DNA of 64,000 bases. Source: Selaginella moellendorffii. Lineage: Eukaryota; Streptophyta; Lycopodiopsida; Selaginellales; Selaginellaceae. The notes below the pieces were generated by a model. The model made no database searches and was not told the DNA's origin. It saw only the letters and a program-made list of their open reading frames with translations. The stretch spans positions 521,802-585,801 of the forward strand of contig NW_003314337.1 of assembly GCF_000143415.4 (NCBI RefSeq). Direction: 5' to 3'. Below are positions 47,193 to 57,939 of the stretch, in pieces; position 1 is the first letter of the stretch; every line of letters starts with the position of its first letter. A program made the translations under genes and the position numbers.

Positions 47193-48936
47193 TGTAAGTG
47201 ACTAATTTTTCCATTCTACTTTAGTCACTTAACCACACCTCCGACCACTTGGAGGAGTCTCATTCACAACCTCCATCAGTCCAATTCAGGACTTGGGACT
47301 TGCTAGCCCCAAGAATGGCATCCATGCCACTCCACACTTGCACCTGGTCCAAGTGCTCCACGTGTCCGGTCCTGAGACCGACACCCAAAGGTACCACTGA
47401 CATCTCGGCCCGTTACGCTAAGGCCATGCCCATTCACCTTTGCTGCACTAGTGGTTCAACACCACTTGCATCACCACCTCGTCTCTCCAAGACTGGGCCA
47501 TGTGTCCACGAGGGGTCATCCTAGATCCACTCCTTAGCATCCTTAGGATGCCCACAGACCTGGGGAATTGCCTTCCCCAAAGTCCCTTTGTCAGTTCCTA
47601 CCAAGTCCCTTTCTGCCCCTGGCCGTGTTTGCCAACACTGCCACTGGATCGAGGCCCACAGGCCCGACCACTAAGTCCCACGGTCCTCTGGGACTTCCTC
47701 ACCACACGACTGTGTCCTTGGTCACTACCCCAGAGGACTGCTCCTCTTCCTTTCCACAGTCTGGGCCTTTGGGACAACATTTTGGAACACCGTGGCCTTA
47801 CACGAGCCACCTGGGTACTCTCCCCACCTATCGCCTTTTGGTGCTCTAGCCATGGGCTTAGAGCGAGGTTCCATTGAGCCACGCTTGGTATCCAAGTAGG
47901 TAGTGCCACCCACACTTGGACTGGGAGCATCGGCCAGTCGATCTCCCGGGGGAACTAGAGCCGGCTCTTGAACACTTCACCAAGCTACCCCGCTTGTCGG
48001 TCCGTATTCACTCTAGTCTTGGACTTCCCAGTGGTCAGTTCATCACCCAACACTGGGTCTGGCCTTCCTGGGCCAAACTGGCCTTTCCTGGCCAAACTGG
48101 CTCCACTGCAGTCCTCCCCCTACTATACTTTTGGAGCTCACCAAACCCCCCAGGGTCTGGGAGACGAACGCTTTGGGCTTTCACCCTCTCAGGCTCCAGA
48201 CTCGGACTCGGACTCGGACTCGGACTCGGACTCGGATTCGGACTCGGACTCGGGCTCGGGCTCGGTCTTGGCCTCGGCCTCGGTCTCGGTCTCGGTCCCG
48301 GTCTCGGTTCCGGTCTCGGTCTCGACTTCGGACTCCATCTCGGACTCCATCTCGGACTCCATCTCGGGTCCATCTCGGGTCCATCTCGGACTCCATCTCG
48401 GACTCCATCTCGGGTCCATCTCGGACTCCATCTCGGACTCCATTTCGGGTCCATCTCGGGTCCACCTCGGACTCCATCTCGGACTCCATCTCGGACTCCA
48501 TCTCGGGTCCATCTCGGACTCCATCTCGGACTCCATTTCGGGTCCATCTCGGGTCCACCTCGGACTCCATCTCGGACTCCATCTCGGACTCCATCTCGGG
48601 TCCATCTCGGACTCCACTTTGGACTCCAACTCGGGTCCATCTCGGGTCCACCTCGGACTTCATCTCGGACTCCATCTCGGACTCCATCTCGGGTCCATCT
48701 TGGACACTCCCACGTGTCATGTGTTGGTCCTTTTGGGTCCCTTTTTGGAGCCTTGCCTTTTGCTCGCTTCGTGCTCGTTCCTCGAGCACTTCGTTGGGAG
48801 TTCCACTCCCGCTCTTGACTTTTCAAGTCGGAGCTTTTGGTCCAAACGTGTTACGCTCGTTTGGCTCTCGCTTCGGCCACTACCATGTAGTGCCCTTCCG
48901 GCTCCACTTTGGGGCCTAGGGATTTTGTGTCTCACA
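47193..48936 (-). repeat. LARD-A 5' LTR
   Basis: 1744 bp. It has the same termini and tandem GA/TC block (about 48195-48710) as the 3' LTR, with a different arrangement of 12-bp units. The terminus reads TGTAAGTGAC where the other LTR has TGTAAGCGAC, a C/T change at a CpG. Confidence 0.9.
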
Positions 48937-48941
48937 TTAGT

Positions 48942-50550
48942 GTAGAAAAGTGGCCGTTGCACTTTTCTAGAAAGGTGACCCTTGTGCCTTTCTTTTGTAG
49001 CGTTATGCTTGGTGGTAGGTTGCACTTTGCATTTCGTTAGACTCTATGAGAGTAGTGAGCTCTCACTGATCTTTACTTGGTCTTGGTGGCTCTGCGCCTT
49101 GGCTGAGGATGGTGATGTTCAACTTCGTTCTTTGAGTTTGAGATGTTGGTACCCGTACTATAGCTTTGTCCATGAGGAGGTTGTGTACCGATATGGATCC
49201 ATCTCATGGTTTTCACTTTAGTTTCAGCTGAGTGTTGATCATGCATAGCTAGCCTCTTCAAGGCATGCTCAGAGCTATTAGTTAAATGCTTTGGTGGGCT
49301 TATCGTGGTTGAGTTGGATTTGAGTGGTCATTTGGTTTGTGCTTGTCTATGAACTTTTATCTCATACCGGAGGTATCACGTTTATGTTGGACAAGTGTAT
49401 GACTCAATGACGTGAGTTTAGTGTTTGGGTCTTGTGAAGGCAAGTTGAAAGAGTGATTGTTAGTTGCTTTGCGACTAGTGATTACTTGTAGACTTTGTCA
49501 AAGGCTTTTGACACTTGCTTCGCTTGATGATGATTTAGCAGTGATGGGCTTGCTTTATCGGATGGGGTTGCGGAGGATCATGTCGTTAGACTTACATGGG
49601 TTTTCCATGTTGGCATATCGACTCTACCTCTGTTGATATCATTTGGTTGCGTTTAGTTCGTGGTGTTGGATTTCATTGAGTCTGGACGTGGTGAATCACT
49701 CCTTGATGATGTGTTATCCGTACCTGAGTAATGTTGAAGAATTGGTCTCGGATACTGAGTAAAGTATCTTCGACCTTAGTTAGCTTAGTTGCTAGAGAGT
49801 TTTGAGTGGTGATACACTCGTGCTTTCTTCTCGCTTTGTTCTGGTGTTGATGGCATTGAAGTGATGCCTTGTCATTGACATTGTTGATATTGAGATTTCA
49901 GTGAAATGAGATGTCTCTCCGCAAGATTGATGTCGAGTTTCATTAGTCTTAATGAAGATAGTGTTAATGATTTGGCTATGGCTTGTGTTATTGGCATTGG
50001 TGCATTTGCTAGTTAGCAACTATTTTGACATTCAAACAAACTGAGTGACAAGTTGAGTTAGTTGTGTTCTAGACGAGATTATTTAGTAAAGGTTGAGATT
50101 TGGCTTTTCCTTGAAAAGTGATTCAGTCATGGACAATGCTAACTCTACAAGTAGAAGAGTTAGTGATTGATATTGGAATGTTTGAATCCTTATTGGATTT
50201 GAGTTGGAATATATCGATTATTGATGGTTCTTCTTGTGCTTGTTATGAAGTGAGTTACATCTTGCTATAGATGGATTCATGGAGGATCGTTTGGTGATCA
50301 CTTATCGAGCATAACTTTGTTATGCTTAGCTTTTGGATTGATGCAGGCATGCTCTTCATTAGCTTTGCATTATGAAGTTTAGCTTATAGATGTGTTGAGG
50401 AAAATGTTGTGCATAATTTCTTCTTTAGCATTAAAGTTAGTTCATGTGAGACTTGTGATCATTGTTAGGAAAGACTTGGCTATAGACTCCTTCGAGCTTT
50501 TGGTTCTTTGAGTTTTATGCTCGTTGTTCCATTTGTTAGAAGTTGTTTGC
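48942..50550 (+). mobile_element. LARD-B internal region, right part
   Basis: Continuation of the LARD-B interior after the nested element; together with 39417-41401 it makes about 3.6 kb. No gag/pol similarity and no long frame. It ends at a rearranged LTR fragment. Confidence 0.5.
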
Positions 50551-51300
50551 GTGCCTGTCCTTGTTCTGCGTCCGGCTTGGGTCTAAGCCCAAGTTCCATT
50601 CCATGCTAGCTAGTGGAGTACCCATATCCTCAGCAGGAGCTAGACTATGCCTCAGATTGGTCGGCCATGCCCGACCTACCCACTATCCCTACTATACATT
50701 TGGAACCCCCCCCCCCCCCCCTTGAGGAACACACGCTTTGGGCTTTCACCCCAAGCCTCCCTTAGTATCAGGAGTTAGTCTCTGGGACAAGCTCGAAACT
50801 TACTAAATATGGAATGTCCTTAGATTGCGAATTTGGACACGGGACGAACACCATTGTGTTCAGGCCAATCTCTACATTCCGTAGATATGCCAAATGAGCA
50901 AATCTGGACACTTTCCATAAATAGCATTTGGGACCGAAATGAGACTAACACAAAGGGCATGATAGCGAGGGTGTTTAGTAGACACGGTAAGCTATCATCC
51001 AGCGATATTGAGGGACCAATCTCAATACGCGAGGGTTCTTGTCAAGCCAATGCAAGACAGAGCAAAAGAGAACTAAAAAGCCAGGCCAAGTATGCTTGGC
51101 TAAATAGACACTTAGGAATTCCGTCCTTATGCTCATCTGGCCAAGTACAGATGCAAAGTCTAGTTTACTAACACTTGAACAAGAGGGGCTGATAAAGGGT
51201 CCAGCAATACCGACCTCCTACCATCGTGGTAGTAAGGTAAGAGTGTCCGTAAGGACTGGTTGACAGGTAACTTTTGATACCCGAAGTCACATGTGCAACA
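50551..51300 (-). mobile_element. LARD-B LTR fragment, inverted, with an internally flipped segment
   Basis: On the minus strand, 51300-50634 matches the first two thirds of the LARD-B LTR (38249 to about 38932), starting TGTTGCACATGTG. The next about 83 bp (50551-50633) are in the opposite orientation to the rest, matching 38937-39018 on the plus strand. The last third of the LTR is absent. A 14-19-base C run (about 50707-50720) corresponds to the G run at 38830. Confidence 0.75.
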
Positions 51301-51370
51301 CTCTCCCCCCCTAGGGAAGATTGACGTCCTCGTCGATGCATACTCGAGTCTAGAATACCGTCAAAAGCTC
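51301..51370 (-). mobile_element. Polypurine tract and 3' internal end of a Ty3-type element
   Basis: Minus strand: a GAGGACGTC block, then TAGGGGGGGAGAG immediately before the LTR start at 51300. This is the typical polypurine tract and the conserved sequence before it in plant Ty3 elements. So the LTR fragment to its left is a 3' LTR of a minus-strand element whose body is missing. Confidence 0.7.
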
Positions 51371-51980
51371 TATTTCGTTAAAGTGGGATTTATTCAGTAA
51401 AATGGGACTAGGTACAAATTTTCAAGTATTTGAAAATGACGTGAAATTATATGTTTTTTGTCCAGGGGCTAGACATATCTGGGGCATGGTGACTAGCGTG
51501 GTGACTTTGTGTCCAGACTGAGTCCATCTGGTTGTATAATAAATCTCATTGTCAAGGTGAACAAGCCGAATCTAAAGCTAAAGAAGAGCGATGGCATGCG
51601 CACACACACTATTTGTTTGTTCATTGAGCGTGTGGTGAGCTTTCCAAGATGAACGTCATTCCTATTAGCCAGACATATAACTTAATGGTGAGAACATTTA
51701 GATATTATTCAATGTTATCTTTTTCTAACGAATCTAATTGTGAAGGTGTAGCAAGAGGCATTGCTAGTCTGGAGAAGTCATTTAACTCATTTGACCCTTA
51801 GTGTATTTTCATGAAACTAAATAACATTCATATTATTAAGGAATTTCTCTAGTACCTTTTTTTTACGACATAGAGGCTTGCATTTCTTTCAAAGGTGATT
51901 TAGTAAAAGGCCTGAGGGCACATGCCATTCTATTTCTCAGACCAGTATTAAGATATACTAGTGCAAAGGGCCACATGCCA
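51371..51980. other. 3' flank of the DUF7869-like gene
   Basis: About 600 bp without a gene. It contains palindrome half or full copies near 51591 and 51909-51930. On the plus strand at 51554-51600 lies a stretch closely resembling the terminal coding exon of the neighbouring minus-strand gene (see findings). Confidence 0.5.
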
Positions 51981-52972
51981 TCACGCCTCCTCTGATTCAG
52001 ATTCGGATTGTTCACCTTGAAATAAAATACATTAGAAACTTAGTAAAGGAATATTAAGATATCTCACCTTGAACCCGGGTTATGAATGCTCTTGCTGCAT
52101 CTCTTGCATGGTCTGGCAAGGTGATGGTGGCACTCTGCTTCTGCATCCAACCATGCACAACATTATCCACCGATATGCTCATGCTGGGATCCCTTGGATT
52201 CAGCACCCATTTCTTTTCTAGGGAATCCTTCGTATATCCGGAACTTGGCTTGAACCACTCCACAGTTACATTGAAGGAGTTAGTTTCTACGTCCTCCTCT
52301 GCATCAGTGATGCAGCGCCCCACCCATATCATTTGTTTTTTATTACTGGGTCTGACAAGCACGACCATTCCTTTGCAGACCTGTACTGGATTGAATGCTG
52401 AATCCGGCTTCTTGTTCCTCGGCCCACAATAGTGATCCTCAACATCGTTATCTGTCACTGCATTTCTAGAGGACATTTTTTCGCTACTATCTGGTGCTTT
52501 GGGTTCTGGCCAAAAGGACTCTTCCAATTCTTCATATACAACCGGCCCATTTTGGATAGCAGATATAATCTTCTCCCAGTATTCGAGCAAAGGCTTGCAC
52601 CTCTTAAAATAGGATTCTCCACCAAACACCAACCCCCTCTTCCAGAAGGCAATATGCTGTCTAATCCCGGCCACTATACTTTCCTGGTCTTTGAGTCCAT
52701 CCGGGTGCATCGGCCGTGGGGAACCCTGAGGAATCATAGGTTCCCCAGTTATGGGATCTCTCTTGAAGAGTTCAATGCCATCCACTGGCAGCCACACTGT
52801 GTCCCATTCTCTCATCTTGTACCTCATCACTGGAGCACCGTCACGCATGATGAAATGAAACTGAAGAGGCTTGGAGTGGCCAATCAGCGTTTCGGATCCG
52901 TCCCTGATGTAGCCTCTTACAAACCCCTTAAAGTCTGGAACCTCTGTCACAAGTGCAGCTTCAACAGTGCCT

Positions 52973-54683
52973 TGTGAGACACAAAATCCCTAGGCCCCAA
53001 AGTGGAGCCGGAAGGGCGCCACATGGTAGTGGCCGAAGCGAGAGCCAAACGAGCGTAACACGTTTGGACCAAAAGCTCCGACTTGAAAAGTCAAGAGCGG
53101 GAGTGGAACTCCCAACGAAGTGCTCGAGGAACGAGCACGAAGCGAGCAAAAGGCGAGGCTCCAAAAAGGGACCCAAAAGGACCAACACATGACATGTGGG
53201 AGTGTCCGAGATGGAGTCCGAAGTGGAGTCCGAGGTGGACCCGAGTTGGAGTCCGAAGTGGAGTCCGAAATGGACCCGAGATGGAGTCCGAGATGGAGTC
53301 CGAGATGGAGTCCGAGATGGACCCGAGATGGACCCGAAATGGAGTCCGAGATGGAGTCCGAGATGGACCCGAGATGGACTCGAGATGGAGTCCGAGATGG
53401 AGTCCAAGATGGAGTCCGAGATGGACCCAAGATGGAGTCCGAGATGGAGTCCGAGATGGACCCGAGATGGAGTCCGAGATGGAGCCTGAGATGGAGTCCG
53501 AGATGGAGCCTGAGATGGAGTCCGAGATGGAGTCCGAAGTCGAGACCGAGACCGGGACCGAGACCGAGACGAGACCGAGACCGAGATCGGGACCGAGACC
53601 GAGACCGAGGCCGAGGCCGAGACCGAGCCCGAGCCTGAGTCCGAGTCCGAATCCGAATCCGAGTCCGAGTCCGAGTCCGGAGCCTGAGAGGGTGAAAGCC
53701 CAAAGCGTTCGTCTCCCAGACCCTGGGGGGTTCGGTGAGCTCCAAAAGTATAGTAGGGGGAGGACTGCAGTGGAGCCAGTTTGGCCAGGAAAGGCCAGTT
53801 TGGCCCAGGAAGGCCAGACCCAGTGTTGGGTGATGAACTGACCACTGGGAAGTCCAAGACTAGAGTTAATATGGACCGACAAGCAGGGTAGCTTGGTGAA
53901 GTGTTCAAGAGCCGGCTCTAGTTCCCCCGGGAGATCGACTGGCCGATGCTCCCAATCCAAGTGTGGGTGGCACTACCTACTTGGATACCAGGCGTGGCTC
54001 AACGGAACCTCACTCTAAGCCCATGGCTAGAGCACCTAAAGGCGATAGGTGGGGAGAGTACCTAGGTGGCTCGCGTAAGGCCACGTTGTTCCAAAATGTC
54101 GTCCCAAAGGCCCAGACTGTGGAAAGGAAGAGGAGCAGTCCTCTGGGGTAGTGACCAAGGACACAGTCGTGTGGTGAGGAAGTCCCAGAGGACCGTGGGA
54201 CTTAGTGGTCGGGCCTGTGGGCCTCGATCCAGTGGCAGTGTTGGCAAACACGGCCAGGGGCAGAAAGGGACTTGGTAGGAACTGACAAAGGGACTTTGGG
54301 GAAGGCGATTCCCCAGGTCTGTGGGCATCCTAAGGATGCTAAGGAGTGGATCTAGGATGACCCCTCGTAGACAGATGGCCCAGTCTTGGAGAGACGGGAT
54401 GGTGATGCAAGTGGTATTGGACCATTTGCGCAGCAAAGGTGAATGGGCATGGCCTTAGCATAACGGGCCGAGATGTCAGTGGTACCTTTGGGTGTCGGTC
54501 ATGGGATCGGACACGTGGAGCACTTGGACCAAGTGCAAAGGTTGAGTGGCATGGATGCCATTCTCGGGGCTAGCAAGCCCCAAGTCCTGAATGGGACTTA
54601 TGGAGGTTGTGAATGAGACTCCTCCAAGTGGTCGGAGGTGTGGTTAAGTGACTAAAGTAGAATGGAAAAATTAGTCGCTTACA
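52973..54683 (+). mobile_element. Solo LARD-A LTR with target duplication
   Basis: 1711 bp, starting TGTGAGACACAAAATCCC and ending TTAGTCGCTTACA. It is flanked by TGCCT at 52968-52972 and 54684-54688. No internal region is present, so it arose by recombination between the two LTRs of a full insertion. LTR plus one target copy is 1716 bp, a multiple of three, so the host reading frame is the same on both sides. The GA-rich tandem block lies at about 53205-53690. Confidence 0.93.
53205..53690. repeat. LTR-internal 6/12-bp tandem block
   Basis: Arrays of GAGTCCGAGATG and GACCCGAGATG units grade into GACCGA hexamers. Equivalent blocks lie at about 1880-2310, 42395-42905 and 48195-48710 with different unit numbers and order. 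Because the units are multiples of three and stop-free on both strands, they create long spurious frames in up to all six phases. Confidence 0.92.
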
Positions 54684-57017
54684 TGCCTTTGATGCAATTT
54701 TGGAATTCATCGTAGAGTTGTGGGAGGGTGAGGACATTGGATCGCCGGAGGGACTCTGCCAGGTGACTGAACATGGCATCGACGTCTTCATGAGTGTGCC
54801 CAACCATGAGAAAGCCAAGTGTAACCGTTTCAAATATGCCTTTGGCAACAAGCATCGCCAAGTACGCGAAGACATACATGTTTTTGTTCTCACTGCCAGC
54901 ATTGTCTGTTTGGAGCAGAAGATGGGGTGGAAGGCCACATCGGCCGCAAGAACTTCCTTGAGATTCTGCTTCGTTTGGATGAGGCTGTGCATTCACCGGG
55001 CGACCAGCCTCGTCGGAATGGCATGAGGCCTCACGTGATAACCCTACAATCTGACGGCCAACATATTCACTGGGATGGCATGGGGCCCCACGCGATACTG
55101 CAAACCTTTGCTCCTCCTCCAGCTGAACCCTGTATGGGGTTCGATCGACAAGGGCCTTATGCAAGGGTTGGCCGTTCAGCTCAGTCTGCACACTTTGTAG
55201 AGACCTTAAGTGTTTTGCTAGGGACGCAATCATCATGTTTGCACCCCCGCCACCCCATAGAGGTACAAAGAAGTTCCCATAGTTCTGGGCACCATGCCCA
55301 TGAGCGATTATGCCAAACAGAGACACAGGCAGCTGCATGGATGAAGAGATTGCCTTGGGGGCAGGATTGAGTCGAGGTAAGCACGTCTTTTTCTGGTCCA
55401 TTTTGTCGTGGATGATGCAGAGGTAAGAGTCAGGTCTCTCCATGGAGAGAATCCTGTTATGATAATATGCAGTCCTGCAACTTCTCTACTCGATGTCGTG
55501 GTCGAGCTGCCTTCTAACCAACGTCTCTCGCTCTTGAGCGCTGCAAGAATTCTTCGACAAAGCCATTTTGATAGCAGTGCACTCGTCACACTTTGAAAAG
55601 CTGGAGTACTTTCCTATACTCACATCCCTGAACCTGTTGCTCCACAATCTACTAAATCTAGATTGGCTCAGCTTCCTGTAGCCATTACTCTGGAGTTCCC
55701 GATTCACATCTTCCAATATGGCCCCCTTGGTATATATGGAAGGGAGAACTCGTTGGGTGTCTCGTGTTCCATCTTCCAAGAGGCGGGTTTTATGTGGTTG
55801 CTGCTCGCTACATGTCTCGACAAACCTCTTGAAGATTGCCTCTCCATATACAACATGACCCCTGGTTTTGTGCGTACCGTCGTTCCCATGGACTGCCTGT
55901 TGAACCCTTTGTTCCTCGAACTCAGTTTTGATTCTGTAGAATGTGGTTCGAGGGACTCCATAAATGATTCTCCATGCCTTCATGCAGACCAAACCCCTCT
56001 GGAAGACCATGCCCCCCACCTGATGTTCTGAAGCATCAACAGATGACCGTAATGCCTCATACACAAAATTGCGAGCTGCCTTCCAGGACAATGTCTTGTA
56101 TCTTGCTCTCTCCTCTTCAATAGCATCCCAATCAGCATGTTGACAGCACCTCCTCTTGCAACAAGCAACTGTCGAGACCATTCGACCCTCCATCGCCATT
56201 TTCTGCCTTTTCGGTTCGTTGCTCAGATCCCTTTGGCTGCGCTGTAGGAAGGTGTACTTTCTTTTCCCATGAAGAGATGTTCTGTCATCAGTTGTAGTGG
56301 TGTTTGATTGTGAATCCTTCACATTCTCAAACACTAAATGCCTCAATTTCCACCGCACAATGCTTCCAATAGTCAGACTGTTTTCTTCTGTGTCAACAAC
56401 CTCTAAAATCGCAACTCCAATATCATCCCAGCCCAATTCTTGATTAGCAACTGCATCTCTTGGATCGACAACTGTGGCTAAGCCCTCAGCTACCACCTCC
56501 CCCTCGGGGTTGTTTAGAAACACCTTTGCCTGAATCCATGTAGCACAGTTCTTAAGATCCACGGAGGGAACATGCGTCGCACTTGCGCTGTCCCCAACAT
56601 CTGCTTTCTTTTGCAGATTTTTCAAGGCAACAACAACATTTACCCCGACGACCATCTCTCCTCGTTCAATAGCGACCACATTCCCATCGAAGACAGTCTC
56701 TACTGATACAGCAGCATTGCCTTCCCCAAGCCTTTGACAGTGTATAGCAAAGTTCCGATCCATAGACACAAGGGTCCCTTTTGCAACTCTCTTCCCACCA
56801 TTCAAAATGTAAACCTTTTCCCCAACCCTGAAGGCCATTCTGAAAGTGCAGAAAAGAAGTTAAGACCATACAAAAAATGATTGGAGAATGGCCTAAATCA
56901 TAACATACCAAATAGCATGAGGCCACATGCCATTATTCAAACATGCTATTGACACCCACGTGAAATTTCGCATTCACAAAATTGGCATGAGCCCTCATGC
57001 CATTAGTGGTACCACTA

Positions 57018-57209
57018 ATGGCATGAGGCCTCACGCTATCTTTGGCCCCTGCTAGCCTGTTGCTATATTCCTTTTGCCTTGTTGCAACTGTATATATTTT
57101 TGTGTGCATGACTAGTCACCCATACAAAAATATATACAGTTGCAGCAAGGCAAAAGGAATATGGCAATAGGCTAGCAGGGGCCAAAGATGGCATGAGGCC
57201 TCATGCCAT
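57018..57209. repeat. Fold-back with 89-bp arms capped by the palindrome
   Basis: Left arm 57018-57106 and right arm 57121-57209 are inverted copies with only about six mismatches around a 14-nt loop. Each arm begins with one 22-nt palindrome copy and ends in CAACTGTATATATTTTTG. A degenerate third copy in the right-arm orientation spans about 57217-57307 and also ends in the palindrome. The layout is that of a MITE whose terminal inverted repeat is the palindrome. Confidence 0.85.
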
Positions 57210-57401
57210 CTTGATATACACACAGCTGCAGGCAAGTAAAAACATACATGACAATACGCTAGCCATGAAATTGCAAGGGCCTAAGATGGCATGTGGCCTC
57301 ATGCCATCTCTAAATGTGGTCCTAAACCATTCCATGGTGAACATACCAGGAAGCACAAGTGCCGAATATCAAGAGGAAGCGGTAGCCACACCAAAGACAG
57401 T

Positions 57402-57595
57402 GCCGCTCGCAACACCGCAACTACTCGTAGCGCCGCTCGCAACACCGCAACTGCTCGTAGTGCCGCTCGCACAAACTGCCACTCGCATAAACTGCCGCTC
57501 GCAATGGCGCTCGCAATGCCGCAACTGCTTGTAGACGCATAAACCACAACTCACAACGCCGCTTACACAAGCAGCGCTCACTGCGCTCAGCGGAA
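57402..57595. repeat. GC-rich CCGCTCGCAA-type tandem repeat
   Basis: About ten loose copies of a CGCTCGCAA(CACCGCAACT) unit. Reads as alanine/arginine/threonine-rich frames in several phases with no conserved protein. A related array (59264-59402) lies on the other side of the intergenic region. Confidence 0.75.
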
Positions 57596-57939
57596 CCAAG
57601 AACACGGCACACAAAAATGATAGACCTAGGAATGAGTTCGAGAATTCAAAAATAACACACGCTTGAACGTCACATCAAATCCTCTGACAAACCAGATGTT
57701 ATGATTCCTCTGACAAATTTCAAACTGAGTAGCTTCTAGACTTTGCTGTCGTAGGTTGAACTTTGTCACATCATGTCCTTGCCTCGATCCAGCTGTGCCA
57801 TGTCAGTGATTCGAACTTTGCCATGCCATGTCAGCGATCCGCGCCAAGATTATTCGCCGTGTAAAGGAATAATTATGCTGTGTGTGTACGTCCATTTATG
57901 GCAATATAAGGCCACACGCCATTCAAAGAATAATGCTAG

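Larger units (their letters stand above)
41402..48936 (-). mobile_element. Complete nested LARD-A non-autonomous LTR retrotransposon
   Basis: A 7.5-kb element on the minus strand: 5' LTR 48936-47193, primer site 47189-47178, internal region 47192-43139, purine-rich tract near 43139-43152, 3' LTR 43138-41402. The 5-bp target duplication TTAGT is present on both sides (41397-41401, 48937-48941). The internal 4.05 kb has no gag, protease, RT, RNase H or integrase, so it matches the large retrotransposon derivative (LARD) class and must use proteins from another element. The two LTRs differ by few substitutions plus indels, pointing to a fairly recent insertion. Confidence 0.9.
51981..56838 (-). 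pseudogene. DUF8039/DUF7869-like transposase-like gene, split by a solo LTR
   Basis: Minus-strand gene from ATG 56838 to TGA 51981. The N-terminus has two similar repeats (VAKGTLVSMDRNFAIHCQRL and VAEGLATVVDPRDAVANQEL) of the kind found in plant DUF8039/En-Spm-associated proteins. A Cys-rich element (ACCKRRCC) follows, then a DUF7869-like core with HDKMDQKK, LLLQTDNAGSENKN and GHTHEDVDAMFSHL; the spaced acidic residues look like an RNase-H/DDE catalytic set, which is inference. The C-terminal part (GMVVLVRPSNKKQMIWVGRC) looks like a small beta-barrel reader. A 52-nt intron (52016-52067) precedes a short acidic last exon. Breaks: an in-frame TAG at 55486-55488 and a solo LTR at 52973-54683. 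The frame is otherwise open. Upstream, TTTCAG just before the ATG suggests a 5' intron. Confidence 0.7.

Noticed and set aside
54541-54570. GGCATGGATGCCATTC inside the LARD-A LTR, similar to the module palindrome
   Set aside because: It lacks the central GAGGCCTC-type core and occurs in every LTR copy, so it is a separate LTR feature.
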